Positions 28,379-37,383 of a DNA stretch of 64,000 nt are shown piece by piece (position 1 is the stretch's first letter; every line of letters begins with the position of its first letter). The stretch is from Acinetobacter wuhouensis (GTDB lineage: Bacteria; Pseudomonadota; Gammaproteobacteria; Pseudomonadales; Moraxellaceae). The notes under the pieces are model-generated. The model searched no databases, had not been told where the DNA came from, and saw only the letters and a program-made list of their open reading frames with translations. Location of the stretch: the NCBI RefSeq assembly GCF_001696605.3, contig NZ_CP031716.1, forward strand, positions 992,001-1,056,000, written 5' to 3'. A program made the translations under genes and the position numbers.

Positions 28379-29533
28379 ATGAACACAGCACAATTTGACT
28401 TAATTATTGTCGGTGCAGGCATTTTAGGATTATCCGCTGCAATCCAAGCAGCAGAGCAAGGACTAAAAGTACACGTCTTTGAAAAAGATGCCCAAGCTAT
28501 CGGTGCAACACGCCGTAACTTTGGCATGGTTGGAACATCTACACTCAGCCGTCCCGATGCGAAATGGCGTGAATATGCTTTGGCGACCCGTGAATTTTAT
28601 CAACGAATTCAATCACAAACAGATATTTCATTTCAACAACGCAACGGTTTATATGTGGCAAATACGGAACTTGAATGGCAGGTGTTGAACGAGTTTGCTC
28701 AAGCTGCGCCTGATTATCAGATTCCTGTATCTTTATTATCAAAATCACAACTCTTTGATCAATATACGTATTTAAATCCTGAAACAGCACTTCGTGGTGG
28801 CATGGTATTTCACGAAGATTATTCAGTTGAGCCACATTTAATCGGTCAGCGTTTATTGCAATATGCTGAAAAAATTGGCGTGGAAATTCAGTGCAATGCA
28901 TGCGTGGTACAAACACAGTCAAGCCAAGACATGGCACGTATTCACTTAGCAACAGGGCAAATATTCACGGCAAATAAAGTGTTGATTTGTCATGGTGAAG
29001 TCACGCAATTGCTCTATCCCGATCTCTTACAACAAAAAGGTTTATTGCGTTGTGCTTTGCAAATGGCACTGACTAAACCACTCAACGTGAATCTCAATGC
29101 ATCGATTTATTCAGGCTTGTCGATCTCTCGTTATCCCGCTTTTGAAATTTGCCCAAGCCATCAAGACTTACGTGCTGAATCACAAATCGGTTTGGTTGAA
29201 AAATACGGCATTCATATTTTGATTAAACAAAATCAATTCGGACAAATTATTTTGGGTGATAGCCATGAATATTATCCAATTGAAGATGTACCACAATTTA
29301 ATCAACGTGAAGAAATTAACCAATTTATTTTGCAATATTGCAAAGAAAACATCGGCTTGCAACTCCCTGAAATTGAATCTCGTTGGAATGGTTATTACCT
29401 CACCCATTCAACTGAGTTGGCATGTGTGACGGAAGCTGAACGTAATATTTTCCTCGTTAGTGCAATTGCTGGAAAGGGCATGACCACGGGCGCAGGATTT
29501 ATGAAAGAAATGTTAGAAAATTATATTCTGTAA
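28379..29533 (+). CDS. FAD-dependent oxidoreductase associated with phosphonate loci (TIGR03364 type)
   Basis: 384 residues of the DAO fold (PF01266). The N-terminal dinucleotide motif is VGAGILGLSAAIQAAEQG (about 11-28) with the acidic end VHVFEKDA. RNFGMVG (about 47-53) and a C-terminal SAIAGKGMTTGAGF (FAD pyrophosphate/isoalloxazine contact) follow. The overall pattern fits the flavin oxidoreductases that co-occur with phosphonate genes, proposed to oxidise aminophosphonates other than AEP itself (hydroxylated or N-substituted forms). A glycine/sarcosine oxidase-like reaction releasing an aldehyde and an amine is inferred. It lies between transporter and phnW genes on the same strand; an operator palindrome follows its stop codon. 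Confidence 0.78.
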   Translation: MNTAQFDLIIVGAGILGLSAAIQAAEQGLKVHVFEKDAQAIGATRRNFGMVGTSTLSRPDAKWREYALATREFYQRIQSQTDISFQQRNGLYVANTELEWQVLNEFAQAAPDYQIPVSLLSKSQLFDQYTYLNPETALRGGMVFHEDYSVEPHLIGQRLLQYAEKIGVEIQCNACVVQTQSSQDMARIHLATGQIFTANKVLICHGEVTQLLYPDLLQQKGLLRCALQMALTKPLNVNLNASIYSGLSISRYPAFEICPSHQDLRAESQIGLVEKYGIHILIKQNQFGQIILGDSHEYYPIEDVPQFNQREEINQFILQYCKENIGLQLPEIESRWNGYYLTHSTELACVTEAERNIFLVSAIAGKGMTTGAGFMKEMLENYIL

Positions 29534-29561
29534 TTTGGTTTAAACCAGATTGATTTATACT
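29532..29561 (+). promoter_or_regulatory. PhnR-type operator and promoter before phnW
   Basis: The core TGGTTTAAACCA (29536-29547) is identical to that at 24097. It overlaps a plausible -35 (TTTGGT), and TATACT (29556-29561) makes a good -10 about 16 bases on. It ends 28 bases before the phnW start. Confidence 0.72.
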
Positions 29562-29589
29562 GTACGAAATTGGATAAAGGTTAGGCGAA

Positions 29590-30738
29590 ATGAACGCAAA
29601 AATTGAACTTGAAAATGAAATTGCAAATCAAATGAACAATGAACTTGAAAATAAATACTTATTGCTGACACCGGGACCTTTGTCAACTTCGACAACCGTG
29701 CGCAGTGTGATGCAACGTGATTGGTGTACGTGGGACAAAGAATATAACGCTTTGGTTCAGGATATTCGCAGTCGTTTGGTGGCTATGGCGACAGCACAAC
29801 CTGAGCAATATAGTGCGGTGCTGATGCAGGGCAGTGGCAGTTTTTCTGTTGAATCCGTCTTGGGTTCTGCGATTCCCAAAGATGGCAAAATTTTAATCAT
29901 CAATAACGGAGCTTATGGCGCACGTATGGTGCAAATGGCACGTTGCCTGAACATTGATGTGGTGGAATTACGCTATCCTGAAATGCAAATTCCTCAACTC
30001 GCAGATATTGAAAAAGCGCTTAAAGATGAAAGCATTAGTCATGTGTCGTGTGTGCATTGTGAAACCACCACAGGTTTACTGAATCCAATTCAAGAGATTG
30101 GATGCATTGTCAAAGCGAAAAATAAAGTATGGATCGTCGATGCAATGAGTTCTTTTGGTGGTGTACCAATGGACATTGCAGAATTAGACATAGATTTCCT
30201 GATTTCAAGTGCTAATAAATGCATTCAAGGGGTACCGGGTTTTGGTTTTATTTTGGCAAAACGAGAACAATTACAGGCTTGTAAAGGCTTGGCACGTTCA
30301 GTCAGCTTAGACCTTTATGACCAATGGAACACGATGGAACAGCAGGGTGGTAAATGGCGTTTCACCTCACCAACTCATGTGGTACGTGCATTTTATCAAG
30401 CCTTGCTCGAGTTGGAACAAGAGGGCGGTGTCACTGCACGTTATCAGCGTTATTTGAATAATCAGCAACGCCTAGCTGCAGGAATGCAAGTACTTGGTTT
30501 TGAAATGGTTCTAGATCAAAACACACCACAATCTCCTATTATCACTACATTCCTTTATCCAAATGAAGCCGATTTTAGCTTCCAAGCCTTGTATGAAAAT
30601 CTGAAACAAGCAGGTTTCGTGATTTATCCGGGCAAAGTCACTGATTTGAATTGCTTCCGTATTGGCAATATCGGTGAGGTTTACTTGGATGATATTGAAC
30701 GACTTTTAACAGCGATTGAGCAATATCGTCAGGCTTAA
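29590..30738 (+). CDS. phnW: 2-aminoethylphosphonate--pyruvate transaminase
   Basis: 382 residues. A PLP enzyme converting AEP plus pyruvate to phosphonoacetaldehyde plus alanine. It has [10 protein letters not shown] (about 25-34), [12 protein letters not shown] (156-167), the PLP-contacting DAMSSFGG (184-191) and the Schiff-base Lys in [15 protein letters not shown] (K210). An Asn/Glu-rich N-terminal extension of about 20 residues precedes the family start. It has its own operator/promoter and is followed after 59 bases by phnX, the next step of the pathway. Confidence 0.96.
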   Translation: MNAKIELENEIANQMNNELENKYLLLTPGPLSTSTTVRSVMQRDWCTWDKEYNALVQDIRSRLVAMATAQPEQYSAVLMQGSGSFSVESVLGSAIPKDGKILIINNGAYGARMVQMARCLNIDVVELRYPEMQIPQLADIEKALKDESISHVSCVHCETTTGLLNPIQEIGCIVKAKNKVWIVDAMSSFGGVPMDIAELDIDFLISSANKCIQGVPGFGFILAKREQLQACKGLARSVSLDLYDQWNTMEQQGGKWRFTSPTHVVRAFYQALLELEQEGGVTARYQRYLNNQQRLAAGMQVLGFEMVLDQNTPQSPIITTFLYPNEADFSFQALYENLKQAGFVIYPGKVTDLNCFRIGNIGEVYLDDIERLLTAIEQYRQA

Positions 30739-30797
30739 TTTTATTTTCACAATTTATTTATATATCAATTTAATACACAAACTTTTAGGACAAACTT

Positions 30798-31613
30798 ATG
30801 AACATTTCACATTCAGCATTACAAGCAATTGTTTTCGATTGGGCAGGTACAACAGTTGATTTCGGTTCACGTGCACCAATTTTGGCATTCATGGCGTTAT
30901 TCGCAGATAACAAAGTTGCAATTTCAATTGAAGAAGCACGTGCGCCAATGGGTTTGGAAAAACGTGACCACATCGCAGCTGTGTTAAAAATGCCCCGTGT
31001 TGCAGAGGCATGGAAACAAGCACATGGTGCAGAAGTGACTGTTGCAGACATTGACCGTTTGTATCAAGACTTTATTCCGTATCAATTAAAAACCATTCCA
31101 ACCTGTTCGAAGTTGATTCCAGGTGCATTAGAGGCATTTGCAGATATTCGTGCACGTGGTGCGAAAATTGGCAGTAATACAGGTTATGCGTCGATGATGA
31201 TTGGTCAATTGGTACAAGATGCGGCAGATCAAGGTTATGTACCAGATTGTATTATCACTGCTAGTGATGTGAAACATGGTCGCCCATATCCTGAAATGTT
31301 GTGGAAAAACTTGATTGAACTAGATGTGTCAGATATTAAAACTGTGGTGAAAGTGGATGACACAGTGGTTGGTATTGAAGAAGGTTTAAATGGTGGTTGT
31401 TGGACAGTGGGCTTAGCCGTGAGTGGTAATGAAGTCGGTTTAAGCTTTGAAGAATGGTCTGCACTTTCTGCAACTGAGCAAGCTCGTTTAAAAGAAAAAG
31501 CCTATGCAAAAATGAATGCTTCAGGCGCACATTATGTAATTGATAGTATTGCTGATCTGCCTGCAGTTTTGGATGCGATAGAACAGCGTTTGGCGAATGG
31601 TGAAAAGCCTTAA
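30798..31613 (+). CDS. phnX: Phosphonoacetaldehyde hydrolase (phosphonatase)
   Basis: 271 residues, HAD superfamily. It cleaves the C-P bond of phosphonoacetaldehyde to acetaldehyde and phosphate. The nucleophile lies in FDWAGTTVDFGSRAP (D14; the DWAGTT form is specific to phosphonatase). The Schiff-base Lys is in the cap segment APMGLEKRDHI (K55), the second HAD motif is SNTGY, and the third region is VKVDDTVVGIEEG. Directly downstream of phnW; a hairpin terminator follows. Confidence 0.96.
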   Translation: MNISHSALQAIVFDWAGTTVDFGSRAPILAFMALFADNKVAISIEEARAPMGLEKRDHIAAVLKMPRVAEAWKQAHGAEVTVADIDRLYQDFIPYQLKTIPTCSKLIPGALEAFADIRARGAKIGSNTGYASMMIGQLVQDAADQGYVPDCIITASDVKHGRPYPEMLWKNLIELDVSDIKTVVKVDDTVVGIEEGLNGGCWTVGLAVSGNEVGLSFEEWSALSATEQARLKEKAYAKMNASGAHYVIDSIADLPAVLDAIEQRLANGEKP

Positions 31614-31682
31614 AGGTAGAAGTATTGGCTATTAACTCGCATATTTTGTGGTGTAGCTGATATTCAAATTTACAAGCTCCTG

Positions 31683-31717
31683 ATTATCCATGAGTTATCT
31701 TATGGATAATTTTTTAA
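31683..31717 (+). terminator. Terminator after phnX
   Basis: ATTATCCATGAG (31683-31694) and CTTATGGATAAT (31699-31710) form a 12-bp stem with one G-T pair, followed by TTTTTAA. Confidence 0.8.
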
Positions 31718-31860
31718 TCATTATTATTCCTAAACGCGGATTTAAATTGACCATTTCAATCGGTATTTTTTATATAAATCTTTGAATCATGATGACTTTA
31801 TAAGCAATCATGAAATTAAGATGTATACTCGATTTATATTAAAAGTATTTGGGGTTGAAA

Positions 31861-32064
31861 ATGTCTTCAAAATTTGTGATTCGTTTTGCCTGCGTTTTAT
31901 TGGCGATCTTATTGGTTGTCGGTTTGGGGATACATTTCATGGTTGCACCAGAATTGACTACGATGATTTGGATTTTCACAGTACCATTGATTTTGGCTGT
32001 GCCAATTTTACTTTCAGTGGTCTTAGCAACGGATGATGAGCTTCAGATTCCTGCACATAAATAA
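31861..32064 (+). CDS. Small two-helix membrane protein
   Basis: 67 residues from ATG 31861, with GGGG at 31851-31854 as ribosome site. Two hydrophobic segments (about residues 6-26, FACVLLAILLVVGLGIHFMV, and 35-56, IWIFTVPLILAVPILLSVV) are joined by a short acidic loop and followed by a polar tail. The family was not recognised. Monocistronic with its own terminator, which supports it being a real gene. Confidence 0.65.
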   Translation: MSSKFVIRFACVLLAILLVVGLGIHFMVAPELTTMIWIFTVPLILAVPILLSVVLATDDELQIPAHK

Positions 32065-32084
32065 TGTGAAGATTTAAAATCAAG

Positions 32085-32108
32085 AGCCGTCAGATGACGG
32101 CTTTTTTG
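32085..32108 (+). terminator. Terminator after the small membrane protein gene
   Basis: AGCCGTCA-GA-TGACGGCT is followed by TTTTT, 20 bases after the stop codon. Confidence 0.88.
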
Positions 32109-32164
32109 ATGATGCATGAAGCATATACTTGATTGAATAGAAATATTGCTTATATAAAATATCT

Positions 32165-32539
32165 TTATTTAAAAAGAATAATCACCCAAGTAAAGAAAAT
32201 AATCGCTTGAGCAACAAATTGTGCAGCACTACCCATATCTTTGGCATTTTTAGAAAGGGGATGGCGTTCTAGAGAAACACGATCGACCACTGCTTCAAGT
32301 GCAGAATTAAATAATTCAACAATAATTGCCAATAAACAAACACCAATCATCAACGCTTGTTCAACGTTGCTGATCTCTAAGAAAAACGTAATGGGAATTA
32401 AAATGACGTTAATTAAAACAATTTGGCGAAAAGCTGCTTCATTTTGAAAAGCAGCTTTAAAACCTGCTAAAGAATATCCCGTCGCATTCAGAATACGTTT
32501 AAAACCTGTCGTACCTTTAAAAGGAGAATAGTCACTCAT
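32165..32539 (-). CDS. dgkA: Diacylglycerol kinase (integral membrane type)
   Basis: 124 residues, the normal size of DgkA, a trimeric inner-membrane enzyme phosphorylating diacylglycerol left over from membrane-derived glucan synthesis. The family core is clear: AAFRQ (about 35-39), a helix, then IIVELFNSALEAVVDRVS (about 76-93, with the catalytic and metal-binding Glu residues) and KNAKDMGSAAQFV. Three membrane helices are visible. Monocistronic on the minus strand. Confidence 0.95.
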   Translation of the reverse strand: MSDYSPFKGTTGFKRILNATGYSLAGFKAAFQNEAAFRQIVLINVILIPITFFLEISNVEQALMIGVCLLAIIVELFNSALEAVVDRVSLERHPLSKNAKDMGSAAQFVAQAIIFFTWVIILFK

Positions 32540-32632
32540 AAAATCAAAGCTTTCAAATTTTTGAACAAGTGTACTATTTTAAGCTTAAAAGGACATTAAC
32601 TTTTTACTTATAGCGCTTTAGGTATAGAAAAA

Positions 32633-32675
32633 CAAAGCAATGATTAGATTTTATTCTAAAAATTGCTTTGTTTAT
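32633..32675 (-). terminator. Terminator after the glycerophosphodiesterase gene
   Basis: On the minus strand CAAAGCAAT pairs with ATTGCTTTG and an inner TTAGA pairs with TCTAA; TTTTT follows. It lies 22 bases after the stop. Confidence 0.75.
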
Positions 32676-32691
32676 TGTAATAAGAGATGCT

Positions 32692-33843
32692 TTATTTTAC
32701 AGCAGGATTTGCCTTTAAATAAGCATCTAAACTTTTGCGACCAAGTCCCGGATCATCAGTAAACACACCGTCAACGCCTGCTTTAAAGAACATTTCAAAC
32801 TCTTTGCTTGCACCAGTTTCGCAACGTTTTGAGGCATCTGTTGTTGCAGTGCTACATTTTAAATTATCTGCCAAAAAGTTATTTTCAGGGCGGAAAGTAT
32901 ATGGATGTACTTTCAAATTTACAGCATGAGCATTGCTGACAAATGCGGAAGGAGCAGTATAAGTATCATTAAAAATATAGGGTTTCCAAGGACCTACACC
33001 ATTGGCATATTGAGCAACATTTTTTAAACCATCAGCGGTAGCCATGTCGCCATAGGTGGTTTTAATACCTTGCGCAACATAATCGGCCGGGCTTAGGTTT
33101 TTTTCATCATAAAGTTGAATAATTTTGGCATTTTTCAAAGATTTGTGTAGAGCTAATTGATCTTTAAAATATTTGAGATTGCTCACTTCAAATGACTGTA
33201 AATAGATGGGAGCAATATCTCTGGTATATTTATATTTGGCTAAAGTTTTGAGTACGGGATCTTCTAAGCTTAAATTGATTTTCTGGAAATAGGTTGGGTG
33301 CTTTGTTTCTATATATAAACCGATCACTTTTCCTGTTTTTTGATAATGCTTATCTGCCAGTTCAATAATTTGTTCTAAAGTCGGAATCGAAAATTTATCA
33401 TTATACTGTGTATTTTCAGGACGTAATGCAGGAATACGCTCACGGGCTTTGATTTGATTCAGCTCGCTTAAAGTAAAATCTTCGGTAAACCATCCTGTTA
33501 ACGTTGCACCATCAATGATTTTGGTTTTTTTACGATCTGCAAATTGGCTCAGTGTGCTGACATTGGTGGTACCACTAATTTCATTCTCATGACGTGCAAC
33601 TAAAAATCCATCTTTGGTCGAAACAAGATCTGGTTCTATGAAGTCTGCGCCGTCGTCTATGGCTTTTTGATAACTTTCTAAAGTATGTTCAGGACGCAAT
33701 GCGCTTGCACCGCGATGTCCGACAATGATGATTTTAGGTTCTTTGTATTCAGTTTTCGTCGACGTTGAAAAATCATCATTATCATCATTACAAGCGGTGA
33801 ATAAGGTCGCAAGACTGGTGATGAGCAAGGTTCTTTTTAGCAT
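32692..33843 (-). CDS. glpQ: Glycerophosphodiester phosphodiesterase, predicted lipoprotein
   Basis: 383 residues. The N terminus MLKRTLLITSLATLFTAC carries a lipobox (LFTAC, Cys about 18), followed by an acidic Asp/Asn linker. The GDPD barrel begins IIVGHRGASALRPEHTLES (about 40-58) with the catalytic His and substrate-binding residues, then DFIEPDLVSTKDG (metal-binding Glu and Asp) and ARHENEISGTTNV; VFTDDPG closes the barrel. It hydrolyses deacylated phospholipids to glycerol-3-phosphate and an alcohol in the periplasm, feeding the glpD route. Length and insertions resemble GlpQ rather than cytosolic UgpQ. Confidence 0.92.
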   Translation of the reverse strand: MLKRTLLITSLATLFTACNDDNDDFSTSTKTEYKEPKIIIVGHRGASALRPEHTLESYQKAIDDGADFIEPDLVSTKDGFLVARHENEISGTTNVSTLSQFADRKKTKIIDGATLTGWFTEDFTLSELNQIKARERIPALRPENTQYNDKFSIPTLEQIIELADKHYQKTGKVIGLYIETKHPTYFQKINLSLEDPVLKTLAKYKYTRDIAPIYLQSFEVSNLKYFKDQLALHKSLKNAKIIQLYDEKNLSPADYVAQGIKTTYGDMATADGLKNVAQYANGVGPWKPYIFNDTYTAPSAFVSNAHAVNLKVHPYTFRPENNFLADNLKCSTATTDASKRCETGASKEFEMFFKAGVDGVFTDDPGLGRKSLDAYLKANPAVK

Positions 33844-34116
33844 ATTTTTCTCAAATTATTGTGTCGTTATGAAGATCAATATGAATATGAAAGTTGACAT
33901 TTAGATGACAGCTTGATGAAAAATTAGCAGTGCTTATACGTGTGTAGCGCTTTAAATTTTGAACAAACTTCATAATTTCTTCATAATTAAATGAATAATT
34001 CAGTTTTCTGTTATTTTTTCTTGAGTTTTTAGCTTAAGTCACACAAGATCAATATAAAAGGAATGTAATACTTAGTCCGACATTTTCCTCATTTACTTGA
34101 CACAGAACCTAGTCTG

Positions 34117-37100
34117 ATGCTCTCAAAATTTTTTATTCAACGTCCTATCTTTGCTTGTGTACTTGCTATTATCGTGATGGCATTGGGTATTTTCTCTGTG
34201 CTGAATTTACCTGTAGAACGATACCCAGATATTGCACCACCGCGAATTTCTATTTCTACCACCTATTCAGGGGCAGATGCTGAAACGGTAGAGGAGAGTG
34301 TAACGCAGGTTTTAGAACAACAAATTAAGGGCTTAGATAATTTATTGTATTTCAGTTCGAGTAGCGATTCTTCAGGTCGTGCTCGAATCAGTGTAAGTTT
34401 TGAAAATGGGACAGATCCTGATACAGCACAGGTACAAGTCCAAAATAGTATTAATGGTGTACTTAATCGTTTGCCCGATGATGTGCAACGCCAAGGTGTG
34501 ACCGTGAGTAAATCATTAGGTGATACCTTTATGGTGGTCGGTCTATATGATGAAACAGGTAAAAGTAACAATATTCAACTGGGTGATTATTTAGCAGATC
34601 ATATTGAACAAGAATTGTCACGAATCGAGGGGGTGGGTGAAGTTGATGTTTTCGGTTCTCAATATGCAATGCGTATATGGCTAAATCCAAACCTACTTCG
34701 ACAATATCAATTGATGCCAAGTGATATTCGAGCAGCAATTGAGGCACAAAATACGCAAGTTGCTGCTGGAGGAATTGGGGATTTACCTGTCGCTTCGGAT
34801 CAGTATTTAAATGCGAAAGTTACCGCAGGTTCTCGCCTTAGAACTGTAGATGAATTTAAAAATATTATTGTCAAATCCAACATTGATGGTAGTTATGTCT
34901 ACCTCAAAGATGTCGCTCGAATTGAATTGGGCGCAGAAAATTATCAATCATTTAACACCATTAACGGTTATCCATCTTCGGGTATGGGAATTTCGTTGTC
35001 TTCAGGGGCAAATGCTTTAGCAACATCAGCATTGATTAAGGCTGAATTGGCAAAGGTTTCTGAAAAATTACCCCAAGGTTATAAGATTGTTTATCCACGG
35101 GATAACACGCCATTTGTTCAAGAGTCGATAAAAGAAGTTGTTAAAACCTTATTTGAAGCCATCGCCTTGGTGGTTTTGGTCATGTTCGTGTTTTTACAAA
35201 GTTGGCGAGCAACACTGATTCCAACAATCACTGTACCCATCGTGATTCTCGGAACATTCGCCGTATTGTATGTTTTGGGTATGAGTGTGAATACCCTAAC
35301 GTTATTTGCACTGGTTCTAGCGATTGGTTTATTGGTCGATGATGCGATTGTCGTGGTAGAAAATGTCGAACGATTGATGCATGAACAAGGGTTGACAGCC
35401 AAACAAGCTTCTATTGAATCTATGCAAGAAATGACTGGTGCATTGATTGGGATAACCGTGGTATTAACTGCTGTTTTTATTCCGATGGCATTTTTTGGTG
35501 GTTCTACAGGCGTGATTTATCGTCAATTTTCTATCACCTTAGTGGCAGCAATGATGCTGTCTTTATTCGTAGCTTTGATTTTAACGCCTGCATTGTGCGC
35601 CATTATTTTAAAACCTAATCCTAAACCGATGCGCTGGGCGATTTGGTTTAACAGCAAACTCGACAATTTGAAGCAATCTTATATTGGTTTGATTCAAAAA
35701 ACTTTAAATTTAAAGTGGGTCATTCTCACTATTTTCATGGGTTTAATTGCAATATTTGCATTGATTTATCGTACATTGCCAACCAGTTTTATTCCGAGTG
35801 AAGACCAAGGCATGTTGAGTGTTCAGTTCCGTTTAGCGGATGGAGCACCAATGTCGAGTAGCCAAGTAATTGGTGAAAATATTCGTAAATATTTCTTAGA
35901 AAAAGAAAAGCAAAATGTTGATATTGTTTTGATTCGCTATGGTCGAAACTTCTCAGGAACAGGGCAGAATCTTGGAACTGGTTTTGTGGCATTGAAGCAT
36001 TGGGATGCGCGTGATGATGCTGAAAATTCAGCACAGGCGATTCGTGAACGTGCTATTCAATATTTCAATAAGGAAACCAATGCCAGAATTACCGTAAGTT
36101 TACCTTCTTCTGTGAGTGGTCTAGGGGATACCAATAGCTTAGAGTTTTGGTTGCAGGATATAAATGGTCAAGGTCGTAAATATTTGGATCAACAATTTTC
36201 TACACTCCAAGAAAGTGCCAAGCAATTTAGTCATTTTGAAAATTTAGATAAAAAATCAAATCCAGATAAGTCGAAGCTGAAAATTCATGTAGATCAAAAG
36301 CTTGCTCTAGCAAATGGTTTAACTCAAACTGCGATTAACAATACCCTGTCTACAGCATGGGGGGGAAGTTATGTGAATGACTTTATTGATCGTGGTCGAA
36401 TTAAACGGGTCATGATGCAAGGTGATGCGGAATTTCGTTCTAAACCTGAAGATTTACAATTTTGGACGGTTCGAAATGCGCAGAATCAGATGATACCTTT
36501 CAGTAATTTTGCAACGATCGGATGGGAAGGTGGACCAGATGTTGTTAACCGTTTTCAAGGCTATACGGCTTTGCAAATGCAAGCAGATACAGTGAAGGGC
36601 GCGAGTTCTGGCGCAGCGATGAAAGACATTGAAAATATGGTGAACCAACAAGAGGGCTTGGATGTTGCATGGAGTGGTTTGTCATTTGAAGAACAAAAAT
36701 CCAGTGGTCAGACTTGGTTACTTTATCTCGTATCTATTGGTTTTATATTCTTATGTTTAGCTGCATTATATGAAAGTTGGTCGATTCCAACTGCCGTGAT
36801 TGCTGCAATTCCTTTAGGTATCGGTGGAAATATTATTTTTAGTAAATTGACAGGTTTTCCGAATGATATTTATTTCCAAATCGCGCTCTTAACCACCATC
36901 GGTTTGTCATGTAAAAATGCAATATTAATTGTTGAATTTGCTGCATTGGCACAAGAAAAAGGTATGACGGCGATTCAAGCAGCGATTGATGGTGCAGGGC
37001 TACGTTTACGTCCAATTCTAATGACTTCTTTGGCATTTGGTGCGGGTGTGATTCCACTTGTATTCGCATTTGGTGCAGGTGCTGCCAGTCGTCAAGAAAT

Positions 37101-37224
37101 TGGTGTGAGTGTGCTTGGTGGTGTGATCTTTGGTACGGTATTGGTCTTATTATTTATTCCTTTTATGTATGTGCTGATTCGTTCTATTTTTAAATCTAAA
37201 CAGGCATCCAGTGAAGTTGAATGA
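34117..37224 (+). CDS. RND-family multidrug efflux permease (HAE1 type), no adjacent fusion protein
   Basis: 1035 residues, the standard AcrB/AdeJ length. It is a trimeric inner-membrane pump driven by protons. Characteristic segments: FFIQRPIFACVLAIIVMALG (helix 1), LAIGLLVDDAIVVVENVER (helix 4 with the proton-relay Asp pair), FFGGSTGVIYRQFSITL, TAWGGSYVNDFIDRGRIKRV in the porter domain and a conserved GAGAASRQEIG near helix 11. It differs from the AdeB and AdeJ sequences I know. No membrane-fusion or outer-membrane channel gene lies on either side, so it must borrow partners or is an orphan. The start ATG 34117 lies in a 273-bp upstream gap with no regulator gene. Confidence 0.9.
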   Translation: MLSKFFIQRPIFACVLAIIVMALGIFSVLNLPVERYPDIAPPRISISTTYSGADAETVEESVTQVLEQQIKGLDNLLYFSSSSDSSGRARISVSFENGTDPDTAQVQVQNSINGVLNRLPDDVQRQGVTVSKSLGDTFMVVGLYDETGKSNNIQLGDYLADHIEQELSRIEGVGEVDVFGSQYAMRIWLNPNLLRQYQLMPSDIRAAIEAQNTQVAAGGIGDLPVASDQYLNAKVTAGSRLRTVDEFKNIIVKSNIDGSYVYLKDVARIELGAENYQSFNTINGYPSSGMGISLSSGANALATSALIKAELAKVSEKLPQGYKIVYPRDNTPFVQESIKEVVKTLFEAIALVVLVMFVFLQSWRATLIPTITVPIVILGTFAVLYVLGMSVNTLTLFALVLAIGLLVDDAIVVVENVERLMHEQGLTAKQASIESMQEMTGALIGITVVLTAVFIPMAFFGGSTGVIYRQFSITLVAAMMLSLFVALILTPALCAIILKPNPKPMRWAIWFNSKLDNLKQSYIGLIQKTLNLKWVILTIFMGLIAIFALIYRTLPTSFIPSEDQGMLSVQFRLADGAPMSSSQVIGENIRKYFLEKEKQNVDIVLIRYGRNFSGTGQNLGTGFVALKHWDARDDAENSAQAIRERAIQYFNKETNARITVSLPSSVSGLGDTNSLEFWLQDINGQGRKYLDQQFSTLQESAKQFSHFENLDKKSNPDKSKLKIHVDQKLALANGLTQTAINNTLSTAWGGSYVNDFIDRGRIKRVMMQGDAEFRSKPEDLQFWTVRNAQNQMIPFSNFATIGWEGGPDVVNRFQGYTALQMQADTVKGASSGAAMKDIENMVNQQEGLDVAWSGLSFEEQKSSGQTWLLYLVSIGFIFLCLAALYESWSIPTAVIAAIPLGIGGNIIFSKLTGFPNDIYFQIALLTTIGLSCKNAILIVEFAALAQEKGMTAIQAAIDGAGLRLRPILMTSLAFGAGVIPLVFAFGAGAASRQEIGVSVLGGVIFGTVLVLLFIPFMYVLIRSIFKSKQASSEVE

Positions 37225-37252
37225 AGCACTTTGGAATAATAGGGTTTTAAAA

Positions 37253-37310
37253 TGTCTGTTCGACAGTACAATAGCGGACAGACATTTGAATTGAATCTTT
37301 CATGATTCAA
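37253..37310 (+). terminator. Two hairpins after the RND pump gene
   Basis: TGTCTGTTCG (37253-37262) / CGGACAGACA (37275-37284) is followed by TTTGAA, and then TTGAATC/GATTCAA (37291-37310). The first is a plausible weak terminator. Confidence 0.5.
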
Positions 37311-37383
37311 TCCATAACGAACAAAAATTAAATTTTTGGCTTTTACGTTTTATGTAAATAGCACTTTGATTTTGGATGATTTT

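Noticed and set aside
22956..31613. Phosphonate locus as a recently acquired genomic island
   Set aside because: No integrase, attachment repeats or tRNA at the borders, and codon use looks like that of neighbours; a resident locus is the simpler reading.
31782..32036. 84-codon plus frame overlapping the small membrane protein gene
   Set aside because: The alternative frame at 31861 has a good ribosome site, two clear membrane helices and ends just before a terminator.
37321..37383. Magnesium riboswitch before mgtE
   Set aside because: The leader between the hairpins at 37253-37310 and the start is too short and shows no M-box-like conserved pairing.
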